Shown: positions 1-6,372 of the stretch, one piece after another
Position numbering within the stretch: the stretch's first letter is position 1
Layout of the letters: every line of letters begins with the position of its first letter
Source of the DNA: Candidatus Helarchaeota archaeon
Lineage (GTDB): Archaea > Asgardarchaeota > Lokiarchaeia > Helarchaeales > HEL-GB-A
DNA: 16,955 nt
Direction: 5' to 3'
NCBI GenBank assembly: GCA_013375455.1
Contig: JABXJT010000102.1
Span: 1-16,955, forward strand
Program-made: the position numbers and the translations under genes
Notes under the pieces: model-generated
Databases searched by the model: none
What the model was told of the DNA's origin: nothing
What the model saw: only the letters and a program-made list of their open reading frames with translations

Positions 1-1080
1 GAAGGAGGGTATATCGCAGAACAACTTGCACCTCGTGCTAACGCAAAGGTCCATAAAGTAGAATTATTACAACTAGCAGATGAGAAATACCCCATTAAAG
101 CCGAACGCTTTGAAGATGTAATCGAAGCAGCTGCTCAGAAAAAAATATCTGAAATTGAAAAAATTGCCCTTCTTACTCCGAAACAAGTAATTCCGGCAGC
201 AATCATCGAATACCTTTATGACTTATTCGGCAAATCAAACGTGGTTGATAAACAGGAGATCTTTTATAGAATCAAATACGAAAAATCAGATATCGAGATG
301 CACCTCATTCGACAGGCATGTATCATTGCAGACGCTATGATGCGAGGCATGCTTGCGGTGCTCAAACCCGGGATGTTAGAAACTGAAGTGGCAGCTTGGG
401 GATATTTCATCGGTAGGCAACTCGGGTCGGAAGAAGACGGATTTAAGGTAATGGTGGGCGCAAATGAAGCCAATCGCACGTTGATCGGACAAGCGCTCAA
501 TAGGAAAATGAATGCTGGTGATTATGTTCATCTCGGGGTGGCACCAAAGCGAGATGGCCTCAATTCGTGCATCCGTCGTTCTGTGATCGCAGTGGATTCC
601 CCTGAAAAAGTTGCTGAAAACCAGAAATATTGGTTTGACTTTATTAAAGGAGCTTATCAGGTGGGCTTCGAGAAGTTCGTAGAGGTTGCTGAGAAGAATC
701 TCCCAGCAAAATACCAGGAACAGGCCTTGGTAGATTTTTTTAAATCCAAATCAGAAGAGGTCTCCAAAAAAATTGGGATAAAGATTGCCCTCGAAAAATT
801 AAAGCCTTATACGGGCACGCATAATAGTGGGTACACCGAATGTGAAGAATTTTTTGGTGCGATCACCTTGGAATCCGATGAACCACTCGGAAATCAGATA
901 GTGATGATGCTTGATGTGGCTCTCAAGGGGATAGGGGATAATTGGAACGATTTAATACTCCCTGATTTGGATTTTATCGTGATCGAAAACACACTCGGAA
1001 AATTCGGAAAAAAAGTCGAAACCTTAACGGAACTGCCATTAAATTGCCAATCCCTCGTAGGAAATATACGAGAGCTTTGA
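1..1080 (+). CDS. M24 family (creatinase/prolidase-like) protein, 5' end outside the window, degenerate metal site
   Basis: The frame is open from base 1 to the TGA at 1078-1080 (359 codons), so the GTG at 241 is internal and the true start lies upstream of the window. Residues encoded by about 1-240 resemble the end of a creatinase-type N-terminal domain. The rest follows the M24 pita-bread fold: K-x-DIEMHLIRQACIIAD, then LKPGMLETEVAAW, a GDYVHLGVAP strand, THNSGYTE, and VIENTLG near the end. M24 enzymes are usually metal-dependent aminopeptidases with ligands D, D, H, E, E. Here the His (820-822) and last Glu (985-987) are kept. The first Asp aligns with Gly (535-537), the second with Cys (568-570), and the first Glu with Asp (913-915). 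It is probably not a standard di-metal peptidase; it may be a creatinase-like hydrolase or a binding protein. The fold is fairly sure, the substrate unknown. Confidence 0.8.
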   Translation, partial: EGGYIAEQLAPRANAKVHKVELLQLADEKYPIKAERFEDVIEAAAQKKISEIEKIALLTPKQVIPAAIIEYLYDLFGKSNVVDKQEIFYRIKYEKSDIEMHLIRQACIIADAMMRGMLAVLKPGMLETEVAAWGYFIGRQLGSEEDGFKVMVGANEANRTLIGQALNRKMNAGDYVHLGVAPKRDGLNSCIRRSVIAVDSPEKVAENQKYWFDFIKGAYQVGFEKFVEVAEKNLPAKYQEQALVDFFKSKSEEVSKKIGIKIALEKLKPYTGTHNSGYTECEEFFGAITLESDEPLGNQIVMMLDVALKGIGDNWNDLILPDLDFIVIENTLGKFGKKVETLTELPLNCQSLVGNIREL

Positions 1081-1121
1081 ATGGTATTTATTAAAAACTA
1101 ACTCGACATTTTTATCAAAAA

Positions 1122-1133
1122 TTATTTAATATA
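1122..1133 (+). promoter_or_regulatory. TATA-like promoter for the PPC-domain operon
   Basis: The A/T run TTATTTAATATA is a good match to an archaeal TATA box. Transcription would start about 25 nt downstream, near 1148-1155. That lies after the ATG at 1133, so it favours the ATG at 1178 as the real start of the next gene. Inferred from sequence only. Confidence 0.45.
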
Positions 1134-1177
1134 TGACGCAATTAGAGCTATTTAATTATAGTAATTGCGGGGATTCA

Positions 1178-2101
1178 ATGGCGAAATTTACTCGTTCCTA
1201 TCTCATTTTATGTGTATTATTCCTCATCCCTCTGGTGGGATCATTCACCCTAATCCCAAACGGACAAGTTCCCACGGTTTTAAACCCACCTCAAGCAGGA
1301 ACTTTTGACGCAGGCGAATCAACCAACCCAGCGTCTCCTGATCCGATATCTGAGGGAGCAGCTTTATCTCAAGATTATGCAAGCGGCAATTCCTACTATT
1401 ACGAAACGCAATCCAACCCAAAATCAGGTCACTATTATGTATCTTGGTTGAAACCGAAACAGAACATGGATTGTGATTTGTATCTCTATACTGACCAGTT
1501 TGTTTCTCCACCAGTAAGTTCTTCTACGACCACAGGCGATGGAGTGCTCGAATGGGTTGTTTTCAGACCAAGTTCATCAGCCAATCCTTATTATATGAGG
1601 GTAGCAACCGTTAGTGGAAGTGGCCAACCTAATTACCTCGCATGGGAAGAATCAGTTTCGATAAGTGCAGGAACTCCAGCGACTGGAACTATAGCAGATG
1701 CAGGATCTATTGATATCTTTCATGCCAACTTGCTGGCAACCTCGAGTTATACTTTCCGCCTGGCAGTTGATCCAGGATCCAACTTGGATTTGTATCTATA
1801 TTACTTAGCTCAGGGATCAACAAAGAACGCAGGTGAATCTACTCAAGCAAGTACCACTGGTGGGAATGGGGAGGACGAAACGATTGTAGGTTACTCTCCT
1901 GGTGCAGATGGAAAATTTCTGTTGATGGTGGCGCTTGCTGGTAATGGGGGTGCCTATACTCTTACATTGGAGGAAACTTCTGGGGCTATATCGCCACAAT
2001 TATGGCTCTATCCTGTAATATTTATCCCCATCTTCTTCGGAGCCACATTTGGATACGTCGGACTCCTCCATCTCTATAGATATCTGAAGAACCGAGGTTA
2101 G
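1178..2101 (+). CDS. Secreted, membrane-anchored surface protein with two PPC-like beta domains
   Basis: I chose the ATG at 1178 (307 residues) over the ATG at 1133. It begins MAKFTR followed at once by a hydrophobic stretch (SYLILCVLFLIPLVGSF), a classic signal peptide, and the TATA-like box at 1122-1133 would start transcription after 1133. The mature part holds two beta-rich repeats of about 100 residues, each with a DLYLY strand, a Gly/Ser/Thr-rich turn, and a late strand (YYMRVATVSG; FLLMVALAG). This pattern is typical of bacterial/archaeal pre-peptidase C-terminal (PPC) domains. The C-terminus is a transmembrane helix (LWLYPVIFIPIFFGATFGYV) followed by a short basic tail ending KNRG, so the protein should sit on the outer face of the cell membrane. 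No protease domain is present. It is coupled to the next gene, whose SD lies inside its last codons. A role as an adhesion or envelope subunit is inference. Confidence 0.72.
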   Translation: MAKFTRSYLILCVLFLIPLVGSFTLIPNGQVPTVLNPPQAGTFDAGESTNPASPDPISEGAALSQDYASGNSYYYETQSNPKSGHYYVSWLKPKQNMDCDLYLYTDQFVSPPVSSSTTTGDGVLEWVVFRPSSSANPYYMRVATVSGSGQPNYLAWEESVSISAGTPATGTIADAGSIDIFHANLLATSSYTFRLAVDPGSNLDLYLYYLAQGSTKNAGESTQASTTGGNGEDETIVGYSPGADGKFLLMVALAGNGGAYTLTLEETSGAISPQLWLYPVIFIPIFFGATFGYVGLLHLYRYLKNRG

Positions 2102-2106
2102 ATAAT

Positions 2107-2697
2107 ATGACAGGTTCAAATACTGAAAACAGTGACGAGGATCAAAATCGTTTTGTTGATCATCTAAAGAAATTCGGGTCTCGTACTAAAGAGCAGCTGA
2201 AAAAATTCGGTGTCCGTGCCAAAGAGCAGCTGAAGAAATTCGCTGATTCTTCTAAGTCAGGATACTCAATAACGATTGAGGATCTAAATAAATTCGCCGC
2301 TTTTATTACAATTGGTCTCGGAGTTGCAGCTTATTTCATCCATACTGCATTTATGGTTACTATTTTTCCATCAGCATGGGGATCTAACTTGTGGATACTC
2401 ATTTTACCTATTATAGGGGGCGTTCTATATTTTTTCTTCGTAAAAAAGCAAGTAGAAGAAAGAAATTTCGAAAAAAAAACGCAAATCTTTCTTATCGTCA
2501 GTACAGGCTTATCGTGTGCGGCTTTATTCTGGCCTGGTGTTCCCATTTTTATTATATTTGTAGAGATTTGTATTAGAAGTGACGTCCCATTCTGGAAAGT
2601 CCTTACCGAATCCCAGGCAAAACCACAGGCAAAACCCCAAACAAAACCGCGAGTTAAAACCCAATCAAAATCGAGCGTTCAATCTCAGACAAAGTAG
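2107..2697 (+). CDS. Three-TM membrane protein with N-terminal 11-residue amphipathic repeats and a basic Q/K/P tail
   Basis: No family is recognised. This 196-residue protein starts at an ATG 5 nt after the upstream stop, with GAGGT (2094-2098) as SD inside the upstream gene, which indicates translational coupling. Residues 20-50 carry tandem 11-residue units: LKKFGSRTKEQ, LKKFGVRAKEQ, then the partial LKKFADSSK. Eleven-residue periodicity is known from membrane-surface amphipathic helices such as synucleins and perilipins; that this segment behaves likewise is inference. Hydrophobic helices lie at about 64-87, 94-112 and 126-153. The tail from about residue 168 is rich in Q, K, P and T, with QAKP-type repeats, and is probably disordered and cationic. 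With three TM segments the two tails would lie on opposite sides of the membrane unless one helix is re-entrant. It is likely a partner of the PPC-domain surface protein. Confidence 0.72.
   Translation: MTGSNTENSDEDQNRFVDHLKKFGSRTKEQLKKFGVRAKEQLKKFADSSKSGYSITIEDLNKFAAFITIGLGVAAYFIHTAFMVTIFPSAWGSNLWILILPIIGGVLYFFFVKKQVEERNFEKKTQIFLIVSTGLSCAALFWPGVPIFIIFVEICIRSDVPFWKVLTESQAKPQAKPQTKPRVKTQSKSSVQSQTK
2164..2256 (+). repeat. In-gene tandem 33-bp repeat (11-residue units)
   Basis: Two full 33-bp units (2164-2196, 2197-2229) and a partial third (2230-2256) encode LKKFGSRTKEQ, LKKFGVRAKEQ and LKKFADSSK. The DNA is also repeated, for example AAAGAGCAGCTGAA occurs in both full units, so the array probably arose by recent duplication. 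Confidence 0.75.
2614..2649 (+). repeat. In-gene 12-bp repeat encoding Q-A/T-K-P units
   Basis: Three consecutive 12-bp units (CAGGCAAAACCA, CAGGCAAAACCC, CAAACAAAACCG) encode QAKP, QAKP and QTKP in the cationic C-terminal tail of the three-TM protein. They look like a small slippage or duplication array. Confidence 0.65.
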
Positions 2698-2712
2698 AAA
2701 ATTCTATAAGAT

Positions 2713-4107
2713 TTAAGCATCCCATATCTTTAGACTTTCCATAAGGATTTTCTCTGCCTTTTCTAGAATTTCATCCGTTACATTCGAGAATTCCGCTCGT
2801 GCAATAGCCATGGGTATGCGTTTAATGTAATCGCCCATTCTGAGATCGCGTCGTAAGGGTGTATTTGAATGTTTCTGGAAGATTTTATCTGCGTCCTCTA
2901 AGTATTTCTTAATTTTTTCGTCTGAAACGCTCATTTTGGGCTGATGAAGCCGGGCCAATTTGACCCACTGATCATAGAGCTCTGGCATTTTTTTAAGTTC
3001 GGTCTTTCCCAGAAATTTGTTCTTGAAAAGTGCCATCCGTTCATCTTTCTCCAGATTCTCCGTTTTAATGACCAACCCAAACCGGCTCATCAGCACCGGA
3101 GATATTCCAATATCATTAATGGGCGTTTCCCCAAAGATCTTGGATTTCGGATTCGCGAACGCAATCATAATGAAGTTGCTTTCGATATTCTTATGAACTT
3201 TCGCTGAATGAACGCTGCATTTTCCGTTAGAAAGAAGCTCACTGCAATACTCAATATCCTCTTTCGGGATTTTATCAAATTCATCTACCAGTACGAGCTT
3301 TTTATCCGAATACGGTAAGATCCCGAGTGCACCTGTGTTAAGATTGCAGACTAATCCTGAACGCGTTGAGTTGCCTCCGATTAGTGAAATATTTTTAAAT
3401 CCGCTAGCGATGATATCTTTTGCCAAGGACTTGCTGCTTCCTGGATCACCAATTACCAAAACATGGATAGGTTCATCATAGCTAGAGAACATCGCAATTG
3501 TAATGGATTTCTTTACGACATCATTTCCCTGAATTTCTTCAAACACATTATTCCAAAAACCATTAAATCCCCGGGCTTCTGCAAAATCCATTATTTTCTG
3601 CCTGTCGAGGTCTATCCCAAATTTTTGAAATACATTCTTCTTTTTTGCATTAAGGATCGTAACATGACGATTAGCCGCTTCCTTTACACGGCGATAAGTA
3701 GTATCGGCTAAATGGGTCTTTTCTTCTATTTGTTTTTGCGCTTCCTCACTTAACATCCCCTTGGTTGCATATTTCTTCGGCGATATTCGAATTCCCTTTT
3801 CAATTCGATCAATATCCAAATATTCATCCCCCTCTCGAATTTCTAAAATATCCTTGATAGACACCAATACGGGATCGTTAATATTCAGTAGGGATACCGT
3901 AATTTCATCAGGGCTGACCTCTATATCTTCTATATTTTTATTAGCTAATATAGTACGTGCCCTCTCTACAAGCGTATCGCCCTTTTGCTTTCCCATTGCT
4001 AATTGCGAGGACGTCATCAGGGCAATCTGCTCTAGTGTAGTGAAGCCCATACTCTCCAACTTTCTCCTATCCGCCGGTCCCACGCCCAATATTGCAAGGT
4101 CGTCCAT
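2713..4107 (-). CDS. MCM-like AAA+ ATPase with N-terminal helix-hairpin-helix domain
   Basis: This 464-residue protein begins with a RadA/Rad51-type HhH region (about 3-55: LAILGVGPADRRKLESMGFT and onward), usually a DNA-binding element. After a linker of mixed character (60-165) comes an MCM-like AAA+ core. Walker A is GDPGSSKS (220-227) and Walker B is LVLVDEFDKI (271-280), which matches the MCM IDEFDK signature. A presensor-1-like hairpin lies near 298-310, sensor 1 is IAFANP (Asn319), the Arg finger is SRF (Arg342), and a sensor-2 region TPLRRDLRM lies at 417-424. All ATPase residues look intact. It lacks the N-terminal OB/zinc domain of replicative MCM and is much shorter than the usual 600-700 residues. 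The start is well set: GAGGGT (4114-4119) precedes the ATG by 6 nt. An ATP-driven DNA-remodelling role is likely; the exact job is unknown. Confidence 0.85.
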   Translation of the reverse strand: MDDLAILGVGPADRRKLESMGFTTLEQIALMTSSQLAMGKQKGDTLVERARTILANKNIEDIEVSPDEITVSLLNINDPVLVSIKDILEIREGDEYLDIDRIEKGIRISPKKYATKGMLSEEAQKQIEEKTHLADTTYRRVKEAANRHVTILNAKKKNVFQKFGIDLDRQKIMDFAEARGFNGFWNNVFEEIQGNDVVKKSITIAMFSSYDEPIHVLVIGDPGSSKSLAKDIIASGFKNISLIGGNSTRSGLVCNLNTGALGILPYSDKKLVLVDEFDKIPKEDIEYCSELLSNGKCSVHSAKVHKNIESNFIMIAFANPKSKIFGETPINDIGISPVLMSRFGLVIKTENLEKDERMALFKNKFLGKTELKKMPELYDQWVKLARLHQPKMSVSDEKIKKYLEDADKIFQKHSNTPLRRDLRMGDYIKRIPMAIARAEFSNVTDEILEKAEKILMESLKIWDA

Positions 4108-4153
4108 TTAAACCCTCAGTAAACTCATTAATGAAAATTCTGAAACTCTTACT

Positions 4154-4166
4154 ATTTATTTTATTA
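4154..4166 (-). promoter_or_regulatory. TATA-like promoter for the MCM-like gene
   Basis: On the minus strand the run ATAATAAAATAAA lies about 50 nt before the ATG at 4107. Initiation 25 nt downstream would give a leader of some 20-25 nt that includes the GAGGGT SD (4114-4119). The region is shared with the divergent deacetylase gene. Confidence 0.4.
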
Positions 4167-4171
4167 TGGAA

Positions 4172-4181
4172 TAATTATAAT
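4172..4181 (+). promoter_or_regulatory. TATA-like promoter for the PIG-L deacetylase
   Basis: AATTATAATA lies about 27-36 nt before the likely TTG start at 4208. This would give a very short leader. The box sits next to the minus-strand promoter of the divergent ATPase gene. Confidence 0.38.
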
Positions 4182-4207
4182 ACTTATTCATTAATAAGGT
4201 GATTTTC

Positions 4208-4909
4208 TTGAGAATTTTAGGTATCGGTGCACATCCAGACGACTTAGAAATTTTGTGTGGTGGTACTTTAGCCAAATACTCGAGAAATGGACATAAAATA
4301 TCTATGGCTATTGTAACTGATGGGTCTGCAGGTTCTACTCAATATTCTGTTGAAGAATTAAAAAAAATTAGACATGACGAAGCTAAAAAAGCTGCAAAAT
4401 TAATCAATGCAGAGTTCATTTGGTTGGGTGAACCAGACGAATTCTTTTTTGAAAACAAAGAAACCCGCAATAAAATCCTTGATCTCATTCGACAGGCTAA
4501 ACCAGACTTGATCATTACCCACGCTCCTTCAGATTATCATCCAGATCACCAAGCTGTTTCTCAAGCCGTTTTAAACGCTAGTTTCGTTTCAAGCTTAGCG
4601 AATATTAAAAGCAAGCACGAGGTGCATGAGTTAGTCTGCCCCCTCTATTATATGGATACACTAGCAGGAGTTAATTTTCAGCCAAGCGAATACGTAGATA
4701 TAACCGAACATTTCGATCTGAAGCAAAAGATGCTTACGTGCCATTCTTCTCAGCTGAAATGGTTGAAAGAACATGATAATATTGATGCTTTAGAATTGAT
4801 CGAAACTGTTGCTAAATTTCGAGGATATCAATCCGGCGTAAAATATGCTGAAGCATTTCAACTTGCTCCATACTGGTTGAGAATTAAGCCCGCACGGCTT
4901 TTACCTTAA
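4208..4909 (+). CDS. PIG-L / LmbE-family N-acetylglucosaminyl deacetylase-like hydrolase
   Basis: The family consists of Zn-dependent N-deacetylases acting on N-acetylglucosaminyl lipids or small-thiol precursors such as GlcNAc-malate or GlcNAc-inositol. The sequence starts with the hallmark GIGAHPDDLE (His9, Asp12 in this numbering), followed by CGGTLAKY and VTDGSAGS. The third metal ligand is in HPDHQA (His114), and YAEAFQ near the end is also typical. At 233 residues the length is normal. The GTG at 4199 could add three residues, but I prefer the TTG at 4208: AAGGTG (4196-4201) forms an SD 6 nt before it, and family members usually begin M-R-I-L. Nothing nearby suggests bacillithiol or mycothiol synthesis, so the substrate is open. 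The protein looks cytosolic, with no signal peptide. Confidence 0.88.
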   Translation: MRILGIGAHPDDLEILCGGTLAKYSRNGHKISMAIVTDGSAGSTQYSVEELKKIRHDEAKKAAKLINAEFIWLGEPDEFFFENKETRNKILDLIRQAKPDLIITHAPSDYHPDHQAVSQAVLNASFVSSLANIKSKHEVHELVCPLYYMDTLAGVNFQPSEYVDITEHFDLKQKMLTCHSSQLKWLKEHDNIDALELIETVAKFRGYQSGVKYAEAFQLAPYWLRIKPARLLP

Positions 4910-4943
4910 ATTAAAGGTAGAAAAATACTCTAAAAAATATTTT
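4910..4943 (-). terminator. U-rich terminator region for the four-TM gene
   Basis: Read on the minus strand, the bases after the TAG stop at 4944-4946 contain several T runs (for example ATATTTTTTAGAG), which suits U-tract archaeal termination. Next to it, TACCTT (4902-4907) and AAGGTA (4914-4919) form a short inverted repeat over the stop codon of the convergent deacetylase gene. Confidence 0.4.
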
Positions 4944-5456
4944 CTAAAAAGTATACCTTTTTGTAAAGTTCTCGGTCTCAGGTTCAGAAAAACGATCCCA
5001 GAGTATATTGACAAGGAGGAAGAGGGTCAATCCGAGGAAAAAGAAAGATAAATAGCCTCCAAACATGATCAAGCTCCCCTTAAAATACTCTATATTTACG
5101 CCTTCTAAGAATTTTTTACCCATACAAACATAATACATTAAAACTAGGACATAATTCAACAATAAAAATGTAAGGCAGAGCTTCCTCAAGGAATGCCATA
5201 CCCGTAACTTCCTATTCCTGTTCCCATGTGGATTTATGAGAATCAGGAAGGGAAGACTTAGGTGTTTCAAGTGAGGAAGAAACAGGTAGAAAAGGATGAT
5301 AGAGTAAATGAATAGAATCGTTATTCCAATAAAATTAACATAAGGGATCGTGAAAATAAAAAAATACACTAATAATCCATTGATAGTGGCTGTGATTCCC
5401 CCTAAAATGAAGATAAGCAGTGATTTTTTTAGTGAGAATTCTAATTGTAAAGTCAA
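4944..5456 (-). CDS. Four-TM integral membrane protein of unknown function
   Basis: No family is recognised. The 170-residue protein has hydrophobic segments at about 12-37, 40-60, 92-111 and 127-152, so it probably spans the membrane four times. A basic loop (residues 76-92, HGNRNRKLRVWHSLRK) between TM2 and TM3 would be cytoplasmic by the positive-inside rule. The C-terminus is short and charged (FSEPETENFTKRYTF). Cys94 and Cys111 lie in or beside TM3, but no motif is apparent. The ATG at 5456 has no SD. A TATA-like run at 5482-5495 would start transcription almost at the ATG, so the mRNA is probably leaderless. It converges with the PIG-L gene across 34 bp. It appears to be monocistronic and could be lineage-specific. 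Confidence 0.65.
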   Translation of the reverse strand: MTLQLEFSLKKSLLIFILGGITATINGLLVYFFIFTIPYVNFIGITILFIYSIILFYLFLPHLKHLSLPFLILINPHGNRNRKLRVWHSLRKLCLTFLLLNYVLVLMYYVCMGKKFLEGVNIEYFKGSLIMFGGYLSFFFLGLTLFLLVNILWDRFSEPETENFTKRYTF

Positions 5457-5481
5457 TTCAATTTTATTTAAAAAAGAATGA

Positions 5482-5495
5482 CTTTTAAATTTAAG
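5482..5495 (-). promoter_or_regulatory. TATA-like promoter for the four-TM gene
   Basis: The nearly symmetric A/T block CTTTTAAATTTAAG is centred about 32 nt ahead of the ATG at 5456. Initiation some 25 nt downstream would yield a leaderless or nearly leaderless transcript, consistent with the lack of an SD. Confidence 0.4.
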
Positions 5496-5513
5496 ACATC
5501 AAGAACATAAAAC

Positions 5514-5527
5514 TTGAATTAATTCAA
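5514..5527. repeat. Perfect 14-bp palindrome TTGAATTAATTCAA
   Basis: This perfect inverted repeat lies in the 121-bp gap between the four-TM gene and the MBL gene, just upstream (minus strand) of the TATA-like block at 5482-5495. The position would suit a dimeric regulator of the four-TM gene. A/T-rich palindromes also arise by chance, so function is uncertain. Confidence 0.4.
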
Positions 5528-5564
5528 TCCGCATCTGTAGCTCACCGAAAATGGAAGAGTTTCA

Positions 5565-5577
5565 ATAAAAAAAGAGT
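5565..5577 (-). terminator. U7 terminator of the MBL gene
   Basis: On the minus strand, directly after the TGA stop of the MBL gene, the sequence reads ACTCTTTTTTTATT with a run of seven T (5573-5567). Such U-tracts are the core of intrinsic archaeal termination; no strong stem precedes it. Confidence 0.5.
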
Positions 5578-6276
5578 TCACAAACGCCTGGAAAATTGCC
5601 GCACGTAGCCCTCGATATACTTCTTGACCTTAGCTGCAGGTTCATAAATACCGAAATGGCCTTCACATAAAATATCTCCGCGGAGGGAAATGAGACGGTT
5701 TAAGGATTCAACGAAATCGGCGACATTCGAGCCAAATGCATCAAATAACGGGCCGTGAACATCCTGCGCAAATAGAACCCTGGTCTTTTTAACATCGGTG
5801 TAGATACAAATTGACCCTGGAGTATGCCCCGGCGTATGCACGCTCACCAAGGTATAATCACCAAAATCTAGTGTTTCCTCTCCCTTCTCTGCAGTTAAAA
5901 CGTGCTCGACCTTGACAGGTTCATAATCCACGCCATAAAACGTGGCTCCTGTCATTGCAAGTTTCTCCCCCTCAATAGCTGGAACATCATATTTATGGGC
6001 ATATATTTCAAGATTGTATTTCTTCTTTAACTCAGCAGCTCCCCCAATGTGGTCAATATGACAATGCGTAATTATCATGGCCGTTAAATCATTAGGATCA
6101 AGATCCAGCCCTTTTATATTGTTAATTAAGCGATCGATATCTTCCCCTAGACCGGCATCGATGAGTACCAACCCCTTGCTAGTCCGAATCACGTAAATGA
6201 GACAGTCCCCCGCTCCAGTCAGGCCGCCGCCTCCAATAATAAAAATTCCATCATGGATCTCAAAAGGTTCTTTCAT
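5578..6276 (-). CDS. Metallo-beta-lactamase-fold hydrolase
   Basis: This 232-residue protein is a complete MBL-fold domain of glyoxalase-II-like layout. The HxHxDH motif is HCHIDH (His71, His73, Asp75, His76). The third His is in HTPGHTPGS (His151), the bridging Asp in FAQD (Asp172), and the last His in EGHFG (His207). All seven metal positions are present, so it should bind two metals and hydrolyse an ester, thioester or phosphoester. It has no signal peptide and no RNase-Z or beta-CASP extension, so it is a single-domain cytosolic enzyme. The GTGATC ahead of the ATG matches the anti-SD and supports this start. It diverges from the radical SAM gene across 96 bp. Substrates vary widely in this family and cannot be read from the sequence. 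Confidence 0.9.
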   Translation of the reverse strand: MKEPFEIHDGIFIIGGGGLTGAGDCLIYVIRTSKGLVLIDAGLGEDIDRLINNIKGLDLDPNDLTAMIITHCHIDHIGGAAELKKKYNLEIYAHKYDVPAIEGEKLAMTGATFYGVDYEPVKVEHVLTAEKGEETLDFGDYTLVSVHTPGHTPGSICIYTDVKKTRVLFAQDVHGPLFDAFGSNVADFVESLNRLISLRGDILCEGHFGIYEPAAKVKKYIEGYVRQFSRRL

Positions 6277-6372
6277 GGCAGATCACTTTTAATTTCGTTT
6301 TGACTAATGATCTAACTTATGAGAAAATCGACTTCATAATTGTTATTGAGTTTTCCTTAATTAGGCGATTAG

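Noticed and set aside
241..243. GTG as the start of the M24 gene
   Set aside because: The same frame is open to base 1 with sensible creatinase-like sequence, so the gene starts outside the window.
1245..1511. Minus-strand ORF of 88 codons inside the PPC gene
   Set aside because: It is antisense to a signal-peptide protein with recognisable domains and has no motif of its own.
2713..4107. Replicative MCM helicase
   Set aside because: It lacks the N-terminal OB-fold/zinc region, has an HhH domain instead, and is too short.
3761..4111. 116-codon plus-strand ORF opposite the MCM-like ATPase
   Set aside because: It is a shadow ORF. The minus-strand protein has clear motifs and a good SD, and this one has neither.
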